Assembly: GCA_016234595.1 (NCBI GenBank)
Contig: JACRBG010000040.1
Span: 1-44,109, forward strand
Length of the DNA: 44,109 nt
Origin: Chloroflexota bacterium
Lineage (GTDB): Bacteria > Chloroflexota > Anaerolineae > Aggregatilineales > J027
Direction of reading: 5' to 3'
The notes beneath the pieces were generated by a model. The model ran no database searches. It saw only the letters and a program-made list of their open reading frames with translations, and was not told the DNA's origin. The position numbers and the translations under genes are program-made. The stretch's first letter is position 1; every line of letters begins with the position of its first letter. Below, piece by piece: positions 15,422-24,661 of the stretch.

Positions 15422-16459
15422 TTAGGGCTTCAAAATAATCTTGCCGAAGAAGTCATCAGCTTCCATTTTGCGGTGGGCGGTGGCGATGTCCTCTAGGGCG
15501 AAGGTCGGGCCGACGACGGCTTGTAATTTACCTTTGGCGATGAGGGCCATTACATCGCGGTAATCGGCAAACGTGCCCATTGTTGAGCCAATCAGGTTGA
15601 CGCTGCGGAAAAAGAGATAGCGGTTGTCGAATTGGAAAATCGGGCCACCCGTGTTACCCACCGTAATCACCCGTCCGCCTTTACGAGCCGCACGGATACT
15701 CATCATCATGGTGGGAGCACCAACATTATCCACCACCACATCTACGCCCCGCCGATTGGTCATTTTAAAGATAGCCTTGCCCCAGTTTTCATCGGTGGTG
15801 CGATTGATGAGATGATCCGCGCCGAGAGCTTGGGCTTTGGCAAGTTTTTCGTCGGAGCTACCCACGACATAGACCTCGCAACCGACCAATTTAGCGATTT
15901 GGATGGAGGCCGTGTTGACACCACCGCCTGCACCGATAATCAGCACACTTTCACCGGGGCGGAGATTGCCACGCACAATTAGGCTATGCCATGCCGTCAC
16001 AAAAACGAGGCCCGCCGCCGCACCTTCTTCAAAACTCATGTGGTCGGGCAAGGGGAGCAAATCGCGCTCTTTGACGACGATGTATTCACAATAGGTGCCG
16101 CCCGTGGTTTCGCCCAAAATGTGATAGTTCTCACAGAGATTTTCCATGCCCTTATCGCACCATTCGCAGCCCTCACAATCCACCGTGCCGGGGGCGATAC
16201 TGACCCGCTGACCAATTTGCCAACGGGTGACATTTGGGCCGAGGGCATCCACCACCCCTGCGCCATCCGAGCCGAGGATATGGGGCAGGGGCAGTTTGAG
16301 ACCGGGCCAGCCATCGCGCACCCAAATATCGAGCCGATTGAGGGCCGAGGCCATAATCTTGACCCGCACCTGACCGGGTCCGGGTTCGGGGGTGGGGTGG
16401 TCGGTAACGAATTGGAGGTTCTCAACAGGGCCGTGTTGGTGCAACAAAACAGCTTTCAT
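15422..16459 (-). CDS. Medium-chain dehydrogenase/reductase (zinc-type alcohol dehydrogenase-like)
   Basis: The protein has 345 residues. The structural zinc site CEGCEWCDKGMENLC (about 96-110) is intact. The nucleotide-binding motif is the GAGGGV segment near 176-181. At the usual first catalytic-zinc ligand (CGTD in true alcohol dehydrogenases) the sequence is NRLD, so catalytic zinc is probably absent. This is known in quinone-reductase-like members. It starts with AGGA upstream of ATG 16459 and is first in an operon with the unknown and radical SAM genes, 19 bases apart. The substrate is unknown: NAD(P)H-dependent reduction of an aldehyde, ketone or enone is the family expectation. Confidence 0.88.
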   Translation of the reverse strand: MKAVLLHQHGPVENLQFVTDHPTPEPGPGQVRVKIMASALNRLDIWVRDGWPGLKLPLPHILGSDGAGVVDALGPNVTRWQIGQRVSIAPGTVDCEGCEWCDKGMENLCENYHILGETTGGTYCEYIVVKERDLLPLPDHMSFEEGAAAGLVFVTAWHSLIVRGNLRPGESVLIIGAGGGVNTASIQIAKLVGCEVYVVGSSDEKLAKAQALGADHLINRTTDENWGKAIFKMTNRRGVDVVVDNVGAPTMMMSIRAARKGGRVITVGNTGGPIFQFDNRYLFFRSVNLIGSTMGTFADYRDVMALIAKGKLQAVVGPTFALEDIATAHRKMEADDFFGKIILKP

Positions 16460-16611
16460 GGGGGACTGTCCTTTTCTTATACTGTACCCATTAATTTTTT
16501 ACGTAATTCTATCACTGGCCTGATACACTTACCGCAGTGTTTCGGAAACGGGCACTTCTTTTTGCATGTTTATGCGAGGAAACTCCCATTAAGAGCAGAC
16601 TATCAAAAATT

Positions 16612-17166
16612 ATGAGCAGAAATAACCCAACCCCACAAGACGAACCACTTGCTGAAGCGCAGGAAGAAATTATTGAAGCGACTTCAGAAGTAACTGAACA
16701 AGCGCCAGCGGAGACAGATACGGAATTGGAAAAGGTATTAGCACAGGTAGACGAATACAAAGTTGCCCTGCAACGGGAACGGGCTGATTTTGTCAATTAT
16801 AAGAAGCGGGTCGAGCGCGAAAAAAGCGAACTTGGCGCGAACATTACAGCAAAAACCTTGCTGAATGTGTTGCCGATTATTGATGATTTTGACCGCGCAA
16901 TGCAGGCTACCCCTGAAGACGTTAAAAGCAATGGCTGGATGACTGGGTTCAGCTTAATTCATAAGAAATTTCAAGATATGCTGCAAAACTTGGGTGTGGA
17001 ACAACTTAACCCAGTAGGACAGCCATTTGATCCTAACTTCCATGAGGCTATTGGCAGCGACGACTCCGATGAATACGAAAGCGGGTCGGTGATTGAAGTG
17101 CTGCAAAAGGGCTATGCCATGGAAGGTAAGTGTATCCGACCTGCGATTGTGCGGGTAGCGAATTAA
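16612..17166 (+). CDS. grpE: GrpE nucleotide exchange factor
   Basis: The start is placed at ATG 16612 (184 residues); the frame continues upstream to a GTG at 16537, but that stretch is not GrpE-like. The acidic disordered N-terminus is followed by the long coiled coil (ALQRERADFVNYKKRVEREK) and the conserved C-terminal beta-wing with QPFDPNFHEAIG and YAMEGKCIRPAIVRV. GrpE releases ADP from DnaK so the chaperone can cycle. dnaK follows after 90 bases and dnaJ after that, the common chaperone order. No CIRCE repeat (TTAGCACTC-N9-GAGTGCTAA) was found upstream, so heat-shock control by HrcA is not evident. Confidence 0.95.
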   Translation: MSRNNPTPQDEPLAEAQEEIIEATSEVTEQAPAETDTELEKVLAQVDEYKVALQRERADFVNYKKRVEREKSELGANITAKTLLNVLPIIDDFDRAMQATPEDVKSNGWMTGFSLIHKKFQDMLQNLGVEQLNPVGQPFDPNFHEAIGSDDSDEYESGSVIEVLQKGYAMEGKCIRPAIVRVAN

Positions 17167-17170
17167 CTAT

Positions 17171-17194
17171 AACAAGGTGTTTTATGGCCTTGTT
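17171..17194. other. Hairpin between grpE and dnaK
   Basis: AACAAGG and CCTTGTT form a perfect seven-base-pair stem with a ten-base loop five bases after the grpE stop. There is no T run behind it, so it may attenuate or protect RNA rather than stop transcription fully. Relative levels of GrpE and DnaK could be set here, but this is an inference. Confidence 0.45.
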
Positions 17195-17256
17195 GCATTA
17201 GGTAGTAGATAGCAATCATTCCAAGCGACAAACTTAACGAAAAATAGGAGTACAAC

Positions 17257-19146
17257 ATGGGTAAGATTATCGGAATTGACTTGGGGACAACCAACAGTGC
17301 GATGGCGGTTATGGAAGGCGGCGAGGCCGTTGTTATCCCCAACAGCGAAGGGGCACGAACGACCCCCTCCGTAGTAGCGATTAATAAACAGGGTGAGCGC
17401 CTAGTTGGGCAAACTGCGCGGCGTCAGGCCGTGATGAATCCTGAAAACACGATTTTCTCGGTGAAGCGTTTCATTGGGCGTAAATTTGATGACCCGTTGG
17501 TGCAGAAGGCCGTTGCCACTGTGCCCTATAAGGTATCGGCAGGCCCAAATGGTGATATTCGAATTCACCTTGGGGGCCGTGACTATAGCGCCCCTGAAAT
17601 CAGCGCGATGGTGCTGCAAAAACTAAAGGCTGACGCGGAAGCCTATCTTGGCACAACGGTTGATCGAGCTGTCATCACCGTGCCCGCCTATTTCAATGAT
17701 GCGCAACGGCAGGCTACCAAAGACGCAGGCCGTATCGCGGGTTTGGAAGTGCTGCGTATCATCAACGAGCCAACCGCATCGTCACTGGCGTATGGGTTGG
17801 ATCGCAAGAAAGACGAAACCATCGCGGTGTATGACCTCGGTGGTGGTACATTCGACATCTCGGTGTTGGATGTGGGCGATGGTGTGTTCGAAGTGCGCTC
17901 GACCAACGGGGATACTTTCCTCGGTGGGGACGACTTTGACGAACGCCTCATTAACTGGATCGCCGACGAATTTAAGAAAGAGCAGGGGATTGACCTGCGC
18001 GGTGATCGTCAGGCCCTGCAACGCTTGAAGGAATCAGCGGAAAACGCCAAGAAGGAACTTTCGACCACTCTTTCGGCTGAAATCAATCTGCCGTTCATTA
18101 CGGCTGATGCCAGCGGGCCAAAGCATTTGCTGATGACCCTCTCACGCTCCAAACTGGAAGAATTGGTGCATGATTTGATGCAACGCACGATTGAGCCAGT
18201 GAAGAAGGCTATCTCGGACGCTAATGTCAAGATGGGCGATATTGATGAAGTGGTGTTGGTCGGCGGGATGACCCGTATGCCAGCCATTCAAAAGATCGTG
18301 CAAGATTACTTTGGCAAAGAACCCAATAAGAGCGTGAATCCCGATGAAGTGGTCGCGGTAGGCGCGGCAATTCAGGCGGGTGTGTTGGGCGGTGAAGTTA
18401 AGGACGTGCTCTTGCTCGACGTAACCCCTTTGACCCTGAGCATTGAAACACTGGGCGGGGTGGCGACGCCGTTGATTGAGCGTAACACGACTATCCCGAC
18501 CAAGAAGAGCCAAATTTTCAGCACGGCCACCGATACACAAACACAGGTCGAAATTCATGTCCTGCAAGGTGAACGTCCGATGGCGACTGACAATAAAACA
18601 CTGGGTAAATTCATTCTGGATGGGATTCCACCCGCGCCGCGTGGTGTGCCACAAATCGAAGTCACTTTCGATATTGATGCTGACGGTATTTTGAATGTGA
18701 GCGCCCGCGATAAAGCGACAGGCCGTGAGCAGAAGATTACCATCACCGCCAGCAGTGGCCTGCGGGAAGATGAAATCAAGCGCATGGTCAAGGAAGCCGA
18801 AAGCCATGCTTCGGAAGATGCCAAGCGTAAGGCAGAGGCGGAAACCCGTATTCAGGCTGAACGGACAGTCTTTACAGCCGAACGTGCGCTGAAAGATTAT
18901 GGCGACAAGCTACCGGATGCGGTCAAGAAAGATGTCGAGAAGAAGACTGATGACCTAAAGAAGGCGCTTGAAGGTGGCGATGAGGATCGTATTCGGACGG
19001 CGAATGATGCGTTGGCGACGGCGATTCAGCAAATGGGCGCCAGCATGTATGAGCAACCGGGTGCATCTGGTGGGGATGACTTTGGTGGCGCAGGGCAAGG
19101 TCAACCCGGCGATGAAGATGTCATTGAAGGCGAGTTCAGCAACTAA
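17257..19146 (+). CDS. dnaK: Chaperone DnaK (Hsp70)
   Basis: The 629-residue product has all Hsp70 hallmarks: GIDLGTTNS at the N-terminus, the ATPase motifs [10 protein letters not shown] and [10 protein letters not shown], the interdomain linker [18 protein letters not shown], and the substrate-binding beta-domain with a helical lid. The C-terminus ends in a Gly-rich acidic tail DVIEGEFSN, like EDVVDAEFEE-type ends of bacterial DnaK. AGGAG seven bases before the ATG supports the start. It folds and refolds client proteins with GrpE and DnaJ encoded beside it. Length is near the usual 610-640. Confidence 0.98.
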   Translation: MGKIIGIDLGTTNSAMAVMEGGEAVVIPNSEGARTTPSVVAINKQGERLVGQTARRQAVMNPENTIFSVKRFIGRKFDDPLVQKAVATVPYKVSAGPNGDIRIHLGGRDYSAPEISAMVLQKLKADAEAYLGTTVDRAVITVPAYFNDAQRQATKDAGRIAGLEVLRIINEPTASSLAYGLDRKKDETIAVYDLGGGTFDISVLDVGDGVFEVRSTNGDTFLGGDDFDERLINWIADEFKKEQGIDLRGDRQALQRLKESAENAKKELSTTLSAEINLPFITADASGPKHLLMTLSRSKLEELVHDLMQRTIEPVKKAISDANVKMGDIDEVVLVGGMTRMPAIQKIVQDYFGKEPNKSVNPDEVVAVGAAIQAGVLGGEVKDVLLLDVTPLTLSIETLGGVATPLIERNTTIPTKKSQIFSTATDTQTQVEIHVLQGERPMATDNKTLGKFILDGIPPAPRGVPQIEVTFDIDADGILNVSARDKATGREQKITITASSGLREDEIKRMVKEAESHASEDAKRKAEAETRIQAERTVFTAERALKDYGDKLPDAVKKDVEKKTDDLKKALEGGDEDRIRTANDALATAIQQMGASMYEQPGASGGDDFGGAGQGQPGDEDVIEGEFSN

Positions 19147-19161
19147 GCCCCAGCGAGATTC

Positions 19162-19198
19162 GTAGAAATATGGGGTGGGTTTAAAACCTGCCCCTACA
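19162..19198. repeat. Short palindromic GGGGTGGGTTT/AAACCTGCCCC element
   Basis: Between dnaK and dnaJ lies GTAG...GGGGTGGGTTTAAAACCTGCCCCTAC, an imperfect inverted repeat with GGGG/CCCC, GGTTT/AAACC and flanking GTAG/CTAC. Similar GTAGGGGC-GGGTTT-rich palindromes are, from memory, dispersed in several Chloroflexota and cyanobacterial genomes. Only one copy is seen in this window, so repeat status is an inference. Confidence 0.4.
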
Positions 19199-19200
19199 AC

Positions 19201-19235
19201 AAAATGCGTCCTATCCATTTCGATAGGCGCATTTT
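19201..19235 (+). terminator. Terminator-like hairpin after dnaK
   Basis: AAAATGCG-CCTATC and GATAGG-CGCATTTT pair across a six-base loop with one bulged T, giving about 14 base pairs ending in TTTT. It may limit read-through from dnaK into dnaJ, whose ATG lies 42 bases further on. Confidence 0.65.
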
Positions 19236-19276
19236 ATAATTTAACTCCCCAAGCAATTATCAATGAGGCGAATTCG

Positions 19277-20428
19277 ATGCCACGCGATTATTATGAAATT
19301 TTGGGTGTAAGCCGCTCGGCCACTGCCGAAGATTTGAAAAAAGCCTTTCGGAATTTGGCACGGCAATATCACCCTGATGTAAATAAATCACCCGATGCTG
19401 AGGAAAAATTTAAAGAAATCAACGAGGCCTATCAGGTTTTGACCGACCCGGATAAGCGTGCGGCGTATGATCGTTTTGGTCATGCGGGTGTCAATATGGG
19501 TAGCGGTGGCCCGGGGGCTGGTTTTTCGGGCTTTGGCAATTTTGAAGACCTGTTTAGCGATTTATTCAACGCTTTTGCAGGTGGGGGACGGACGAGTGGT
19601 AGCAATGCTCGGCGTGGCCCTCGGCAAGGCATGGATTTGCGCTATGACTTGCATCTGAGTTTTGAGCAAGCTATTTTTGGGGATGAGATTGAAATTGACA
19701 TCACGCGGCGCGAGGTGTGCGAGACCTGCACAGGTACAGGCGCGGCGGCTGGATCATCACCCAAAACATGCCCTGAATGTAAAGGCAGCGGTCAGGTGCG
19801 CCAAGCCCGCCAAACATTTTTGGGCAGCATTGTCAATGTGACTGATTGCCCACGTTGTCAGGGGCGGGGTCAGGTCATTGAAAATCCATGCCCCACCTGT
19901 CAGGGGTCGGGTCGTGAACGCAAACAGCGTAAATTGAGCGTTAATGTGCCGCCGGGAGTAGATGAGGGCTTGCAGATTCGCCTAAGTGGTGAAGGGGAAC
20001 CCGGTGAACGAGGTGGCCCACCCGGCAATTTGTATGTGGTGATTACAGTTGAGCCACACGAAATTTTCCAGCGCGATGGGCATGATATTATTCTTGATAT
20101 GTCCATCAATATGGTGCAGGCGGCGTTGGGTGATACATTGAGTGTACCAACAGTGGATGGTGACGAAGAAGTCCAGATTAAGCCGGGAACACAACCGGGG
20201 ACAATTATGAAACTGCGCGGCAAGGGTGTACCTAAATTGCGGCGAGATGGCACGACAGCAGGGCGGGGCGATCAAGTCATTCGCTTGATGGTGGATGTGC
20301 CGACTAAATTGACCGACCGTCAGCGCGAACTGCTGCGCGAATTGGGCGAGTCGTTTGGGACAGAAGTCAAGCCCAAGACAGGAAAGGGCCTGTTTGAGAG
20401 AGTGGCCGATTTTTTTAACCCAGACTAA
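19277..20428 (+). CDS. dnaJ: Chaperone DnaJ (Hsp40)
   Basis: The ATG at 19277 has GAGG nine bases upstream; the frame's earlier start at 19175 is rejected because its first 34 codons read through the terminator and palindrome. The 383-residue protein has a J domain with HPD (QYHPDVNK), a Gly/Phe-rich region, four CXXCXGXG zinc repeats ([32 protein letters not shown]) and the two client-binding beta domains. It delivers clients to DnaK and stimulates ATP hydrolysis. All parts of a type I DnaJ are present. Confidence 0.97.
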   Translation: MPRDYYEILGVSRSATAEDLKKAFRNLARQYHPDVNKSPDAEEKFKEINEAYQVLTDPDKRAAYDRFGHAGVNMGSGGPGAGFSGFGNFEDLFSDLFNAFAGGGRTSGSNARRGPRQGMDLRYDLHLSFEQAIFGDEIEIDITRREVCETCTGTGAAAGSSPKTCPECKGSGQVRQARQTFLGSIVNVTDCPRCQGRGQVIENPCPTCQGSGRERKQRKLSVNVPPGVDEGLQIRLSGEGEPGERGGPPGNLYVVITVEPHEIFQRDGHDIILDMSINMVQAALGDTLSVPTVDGDEEVQIKPGTQPGTIMKLRGKGVPKLRRDGTTAGRGDQVIRLMVDVPTKLTDRQRELLRELGESFGTEVKPKTGKGLFERVADFFNPD

Positions 20429-20441
20429 TTTGGGCTGACCT

Positions 20442-21479
20442 TTGAAGCGCCAAATTCTGAAATACACGTGGTTTTTGCTCTGGGGTGGAGCGGCTGTTTG
20501 GGGTGGTTTGATTAATGGCTACCTCGGCATTCATGCGGCTTGTGGGGATTGTGTTCCGCCAGTAGCAGTTTTAAATCATTTTGCCCATTGGGTGACATTA
20601 GCGGCGACAGCCGTTTTTGTTTTTATAGTGCCCGTACTGGTTTTCATGAAACGATCACGGCGACTGAAATGGCTGATGGCTGTGTGGTTATTGCCGGGAG
20701 TCATTGCGTTCGGGTTGTGGTATGGGCCAGCGTTTTTACCCAGACCTGCACCGGATGTCGTGGGGGTGGAATTTACAGCTGCAACCTACAATGTGATGGG
20801 ATTTGGGGCCGACGCAGCAAAAACATTTGCAGTTATTCAGGATATGAAAGCCGATTTAGTCGCCCTCGAAGAATTACGACCTGTTTTGAATGATCGCCTT
20901 CAAACGGAATTAGCCGATGAATACCCTTATCAAATTTCCCGAGTTGTACAAGGGCTTGATGGGTATGCATTATTGAGTCGTTACCCTATTCTCGATTACC
21001 ACATTGGACTGGATGAAAATTCCGATTATCGCGGTGATACCCCTCGCTACGTACGTGCTCTGATAGATTTTGATGGACAAGTCGTAGTCGTATATGTATT
21101 CCACCCCACGATTCCTGATTTACCACCCCGACTCTATTTCCCCACGGCTTATAATGATGAAATTCTATGGCGGCAAGTTAAGGGCTTGGTGAATCTTATT
21201 CGGGCCGAAGATGCGCCTGTATTGGTGTTATGCGATTGCAATTCAACGCCACGCAGTCGTCAATATGCCTTGTTGAATCGCTATTTAGATGAGGTATACG
21301 GCGAACGCGGATGGGGATTCGGGTTGACGTTTCCCGCCGACCGCCCCATGATTAGAATTGATTATATTTGGCATAGCAATGATTTTGAGACTCTTGAGGC
21401 GAAAGTATGGTTAGAAGGTGGTACATCTGACCATCGGCCTTTATGGGCAAGCTTGATTTTGAAAAAGGATGATTCATGA
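20442..21479 (+). CDS. Membrane-anchored endonuclease/exonuclease/phosphatase-fold protein
   Basis: This 345-residue protein starts at TTG 20442, 14 bases after dnaJ. About three membrane helices (residues 7-27, 46-68, 77-97) precede a catalytic domain of the EEP superfamily. Visible motifs are ATYNVMGFG (start of the domain), VALEELRP (metal-binding Glu), LCDCNSTPRS (D and N of the GDFN-like motif) and SDHRPLWA (the terminal SDH). This fold hydrolyses phosphodiesters or phosphate esters of DNA, lipids or inositols; the active site should face outside. The gene ends in an ATGA overlap with prmA. The substrate is not predictable. Confidence 0.85.
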   Translation: MKRQILKYTWFLLWGGAAVWGGLINGYLGIHAACGDCVPPVAVLNHFAHWVTLAATAVFVFIVPVLVFMKRSRRLKWLMAVWLLPGVIAFGLWYGPAFLPRPAPDVVGVEFTAATYNVMGFGADAAKTFAVIQDMKADLVALEELRPVLNDRLQTELADEYPYQISRVVQGLDGYALLSRYPILDYHIGLDENSDYRGDTPRYVRALIDFDGQVVVVYVFHPTIPDLPPRLYFPTAYNDEILWRQVKGLVNLIRAEDAPVLVLCDCNSTPRSRQYALLNRYLDEVYGERGWGFGLTFPADRPMIRIDYIWHSNDFETLEAKVWLEGGTSDHRPLWASLILKKDDS

Positions 21480-22411
21480 ATTCGCAATGGATTGAAGTGG
21501 CAATTGAAGTAAAGCCAGAAGACGCCGACGCGGTATCCGACCTGTTGCAACAATATGGGCATCAGGGGGTGGTGATTGAACGGGCGGGGTATTTTATCGA
21601 GACGTGGGAGGATGAAATTCCCCCGGTTGATAAATTGGAAGTGCGGGCCTATTTTGCAGCCGATGCCAGCGCCCCCGATAAACGCCAACAGGTGAACGAC
21701 GCGCTGAGGTATCTGTTGGAGGGGCGACAGGTCAGTGAGCCGAGATTTCGTGTGTTGGACGAACAAGATTGGGCCGAGGCGTGGAAAGCCCATTATTTCC
21801 CTTTCCGGGTGGGGCGACGCACCTATATTTGCCCGCAGTGGATTGACCCCAATACATTGCCAGATCGGCGCGACGACGATGTATTGATTACGCTTGACCC
21901 CGGTATGGCTTTTGGAACAGGGACACATCCTAGCACGCAGCTTTGTCTGGTGGCGATTGAAGATTTGTTGGAGGGTCGCCCCGGCCTTGATGTGGTTGAT
22001 TTGGGATGCGGGTCCGGGATTTTGAGCATCGCGGCGGCCAAACAAGGCGCGGCTTATATCTTGGGGCTGGATACAGATGCCATGTCGGTGGATGTGACCC
22101 TAGAAAACGCGACACTCAATGGGGTAGGGGATGTGATTCATGCCCAGCACGGCAGCCTTGAAAGTTTGCTCCATGCGGCCCGACGATTTGATGTGGCATT
22201 GGTCAATATTCTGTCTAAAGTGATTATCGAAATGTGTGGGCATGGCTTGGGGCAGATTATCCGACCCGGTGGCGTGGGTGTGTTTGGTGGGATTATTATG
22301 GATCAGGCGGGTGAGGTTGAAGATGCTCTGCGACAGACGGGTCTGGAACCCTATCTGCGCCGTCCGTCGGGGGAGTGGGTGGTGATTGAGGCGCGACGGC
22401 CTGTAGAATAG
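21476..22411 (+). CDS. prmA: Ribosomal protein L11 methyltransferase
   Basis: The product has 311 residues. The N-terminal substrate-recognition domain (WIEVAIEVKPEDADAVSDLL) is joined to a Rossmann SAM-binding domain with DPGMAFGTGTHPSTQLCL, DLGCGSGILSIAAAKQGA and VNILSKVI. These are the motifs of PrmA, which trimethylates ribosomal protein L11. Translation is coupled to the upstream gene by an ATGA overlap. Placement near dnaJ is common in bacteria. Length is close to the 290-310 typical of the family. Confidence 0.93.
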   Translation: MNSQWIEVAIEVKPEDADAVSDLLQQYGHQGVVIERAGYFIETWEDEIPPVDKLEVRAYFAADASAPDKRQQVNDALRYLLEGRQVSEPRFRVLDEQDWAEAWKAHYFPFRVGRRTYICPQWIDPNTLPDRRDDDVLITLDPGMAFGTGTHPSTQLCLVAIEDLLEGRPGLDVVDLGCGSGILSIAAAKQGAAYILGLDTDAMSVDVTLENATLNGVGDVIHAQHGSLESLLHAARRFDVALVNILSKVIIEMCGHGLGQIIRPGGVGVFGGIIMDQAGEVEDALRQTGLEPYLRRPSGEWVVIEARRPVE

Positions 22412-22452
22412 ACCTCACTTTCAAAGTCATTGAATAAATAGGGAGGGTTTTT

Positions 22453-22923
22453 ATGACCGAACCATCGCAATCTCTAATACATGTTGCCGCTGGGGAAGAC
22501 CGATTTGGTGAGTATCGAGGGCTTGGGATTAGCTCGATTGCCTTTAAGGTGGTTCCACAGGACAGCAGTGGCCTCTTGATTCTTGAAAATACTTTCAAAG
22601 CGAAGGGTGGCCCGCCACGCCATTTGCATTACGAGCAAGATGAATGGTTCTATGCGGTTGAAGGGGAGTTTATAATCGAAGTGGGGTCGACAAGAATCCA
22701 CCTAAAACCAGGGGACTCGCTTCTGGCGCCACATAAGGTGCCGCATGTTTGGGCCTATGTTGGGGATGCGCAGGGCAGAATGCTCATTACATTTATGCCT
22801 GCGGGTAAGATGGAGGCTTTTTTTCGAGAGGTGAACAAGGCCAATGCGATGCCCCCACAAGCCCCTGAACTGTGGCGGGCACATGGCATGGAATTGATGG
22901 GGCCGCCTTTGTCAGTGGAATGA
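22453..22923 (+). CDS. Small cupin-domain protein
   Basis: This 156-residue single-domain cupin has GGPPRHLHYEQDEWFYAVEG as motif 1, with HLH and Glu as likely metal ligands, and LAPHKVPHVWAY as motif 2 with the fourth His. A GGGAGGG ribosome site precedes the ATG by seven bases. Cupins of this size bind a metal and act as isomerases, dioxygenases or sugar-binding proteins; sequence alone does not choose between them. The gene follows prmA by 41 bases but has no obvious functional link to it. Confidence 0.82.
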   Translation: MTEPSQSLIHVAAGEDRFGEYRGLGISSIAFKVVPQDSSGLLILENTFKAKGGPPRHLHYEQDEWFYAVEGEFIIEVGSTRIHLKPGDSLLAPHKVPHVWAYVGDAQGRMLITFMPAGKMEAFFREVNKANAMPPQAPELWRAHGMELMGPPLSVE

Positions 22924-22929
22924 TATTTT

Positions 22930-22961
22930 GTTAGGTGGATGTCAGAACATGACAACCTAAC
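22930..22961. other. Inverted repeat after the cupin gene
   Basis: GTTAGGT (22930-22936) and ACCTAAC (22955-22961) are perfectly complementary around an 18-base loop, right after the cupin stop codon. There is no T run, so its role as a terminator is doubtful. Confidence 0.35.
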
Positions 22962-23040
22962 CACCGATAGCCCTACTTCGCTTGCCAGTATATGCGGCGT
23001 CATCAACCCGTTGGTTACAAATTTCTAATATCCGCTAAGA

Positions 23041-23070
23041 TAGCCTGACCTAATCAGTCAGGCTATTTTT
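23041..23070 (+). terminator. Strong intrinsic terminator directly before the PP2C gene
   Basis: TAGCCTGAC and GTCAGGCTA form a perfect nine-base-pair stem with a seven-base loop followed by TTTTT. It can end the cupin transcript. The PP2C ribosome site begins at the next base (GGTGGAG, 23071-23077), so the hairpin may also sit in the PP2C leader and act as an attenuator. Confidence 0.85.
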
Positions 23071-23085
23071 GGTGGAGTTATTGTG

Positions 23086-24030
23086 ATGTTTCGTATTGAG
23101 GCCGAGATGCTGTCGGATGTGGGGCGACGTCGACCCCGCAACGAAGACGCGATTGATCAGCGACTTCCTGCGACAGACGAAGCGGCCAGCGTATTGGGGC
23201 CGATTTTTGTGTTGGCAGATGGAATTGGTGGCTCGGTGGCGGGTGAAATTGCCAGCCGAGAAGCGGTAAGCGAGGTCATTCGGGCCTATTATGATGAAAC
23301 ACTTTCCCCCTTGTTGGGAGATGTGATTGAAGATGTGCGGGTGCGCCTGCGGAATGCAGTGCGGGCTGCCAACAGCCGCGTATATAGTATGGCGGAACAT
23401 AACCCTGATATGCAGCGGATGGCGACTACACTGGTGATGGCGGCTATACGGGATGATTTATTTGCCATCGCCCATGTAGGGGATAGTCCAGCGTTTTTGG
23501 TGCGAGATGGGCAAATTCGCAAGCTGACGACCGATCATAATTTTGCCGAGATGCAGGTGCGGGCGGGCTATCTGACCAAAGATGAAGCATGGACACACCC
23601 TGACCGACATAAGTTGGTGCGGGCGGTGGGGCGGCTGACCACGATTGAAGTGGATATTGTCAGTGATGTCCTGCGACCGGGGGATTATTTGCTGTTGTGC
23701 AGTGATGGCCTGACCCGCTATGTTATGCCGATTGAGATGATGGCAGTTTTGAAATCACAATCGCTGGCCGAAGCGGTACCTGCTTTGGTGGAACGGGCCA
23801 ACGAACGCGGTGGTTCGGATAACATTTCTCTCATTGCAATTCATGCCCTGCCGGAAGATGGCTCCGAGCTAGAAATTAGCACGGCGTCATTACCCAAAGG
23901 GAAACGCAAGATGCTGATTCGACGTTTTCGGTTGCGACGACTCCGGGCTTTTTTACTTGGATTTACCGCCGTGTTTACGGCTATAATTAGCTTTGTGAGT
24001 ATGAAGGTTTCGAACCGACGAGCAGGCTAA
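23086..24030 (+). CDS. PP2C-family protein phosphatase, membrane-anchored
   Basis: The product has 314 residues from ATG 23086 (a GTG one codon earlier is possible). Metal-binding and catalytic motifs of PPM/PP2C phosphatases are intact: SDVGRRRPRNEDAI, VLADGIGG, HVGDSPAFLV, LLLCSDGLTRYV and GGSDNISLIAI. A C-terminal helix (about 288-306) follows a basic stretch (GKRKMLIRRFRLRR), so the catalytic domain faces the cytoplasm. It removes phosphate from Ser/Thr of proteins, the counterpart of Hanks-type kinases. Two FHA genes follow, which recognise phosphothreonine; no kinase is in the window. Confidence 0.92.
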   Translation: MFRIEAEMLSDVGRRRPRNEDAIDQRLPATDEAASVLGPIFVLADGIGGSVAGEIASREAVSEVIRAYYDETLSPLLGDVIEDVRVRLRNAVRAANSRVYSMAEHNPDMQRMATTLVMAAIRDDLFAIAHVGDSPAFLVRDGQIRKLTTDHNFAEMQVRAGYLTKDEAWTHPDRHKLVRAVGRLTTIEVDIVSDVLRPGDYLLLCSDGLTRYVMPIEMMAVLKSQSLAEAVPALVERANERGGSDNISLIAIHALPEDGSELEISTASLPKGKRKMLIRRFRLRRLRAFLLGFTAVFTAIISFVSMKVSNRRAG

Positions 24031-24051
24031 TTTAAATAACTGGGGGCGCGC

Positions 24052-24633
24052 GTGATTTGGTTTGGAGTGGGGCTATTTATCATCGGATTCATTGCGGTGA
24101 TACTCAGTATTTTTCTGCTACTTCGATCTCAACGCCACCCCCCGCCGACCCCTCGACAAATCCAACAGGCTCAACTCCCGACTGTCATGCGGACACGCCC
24201 CACCAAAAGGCGGCCTGCTTTAGAATCTACTTTGGCACATATGACGTGGTCACGCCGTGAATTGCAGACCGACCCACATATTGGGGTGGTGGCGGCTGCC
24301 GTGTTATTGGGCCAACGTGGAGAGCAGTTTCCCTTGTATGAAGGGGAAAACACCATTGGACGACATAGCAGCAATATGATTCAAATTGTGGACTCTACGG
24401 TGAGCCGCTATCATGCCGTGATTGAGATGTTTGGTGACGAGGTTGTGTTTATGGATTGGCAGGCCAGCCAACCTTCGGAAATTAATGGGGAGCTAGTGAC
24501 CCCCGGCGAACGCCATGCTCTGAAGGACGGCGATAGAATCCGAGTTGGGATTACGTCGTTACGGTTTGTGGTGAACCGCCGCAATCCTGCTAGTGAATCT
24601 CAACTTGATTGGGTGACCCAAACACGGAGCTAA
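24052..24633 (+). CDS. FHA-domain membrane protein 1
   Basis: A GTG start at 24052 gives 193 residues. One membrane helix (5-24) is followed by a Pro/Thr-rich linker and an FHA domain (about 95-174) with GRHSS (Arg104, Ser106), SRYH (118-121) and the INGE turn. These residues bind phosphothreonine peptides. The cytoplasmic FHA next to the PP2C gene (22 bases apart) suggests a phosphorylation-reading module, perhaps controlled by the phosphatase. Partners are unknown. Confidence 0.85.
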   Translation: MIWFGVGLFIIGFIAVILSIFLLLRSQRHPPPTPRQIQQAQLPTVMRTRPTKRRPALESTLAHMTWSRRELQTDPHIGVVAAAVLLGQRGEQFPLYEGENTIGRHSSNMIQIVDSTVSRYHAVIEMFGDEVVFMDWQASQPSEINGELVTPGERHALKDGDRIRVGITSLRFVVNRRNPASESQLDWVTQTRS

Positions 24634-24661
24634 GACAGCTCAACCTCTGTGAGTATCGAAA

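Noticed and set aside
15986-16615. 209-residue frame on the plus strand over the dehydrogenase gene
   Set aside because: Mirror of conserved dehydrogenase codons; sequence is not protein-like.
18142-18807. 221-residue frame on the minus strand inside dnaK
   Set aside because: Exactly antisense to conserved dnaK codons; no ribosome site or motif. A shadow.
21362-22045. 227-residue minus-strand frame over prmA
   Set aside because: Antisense to PrmA's conserved SAM-binding region.
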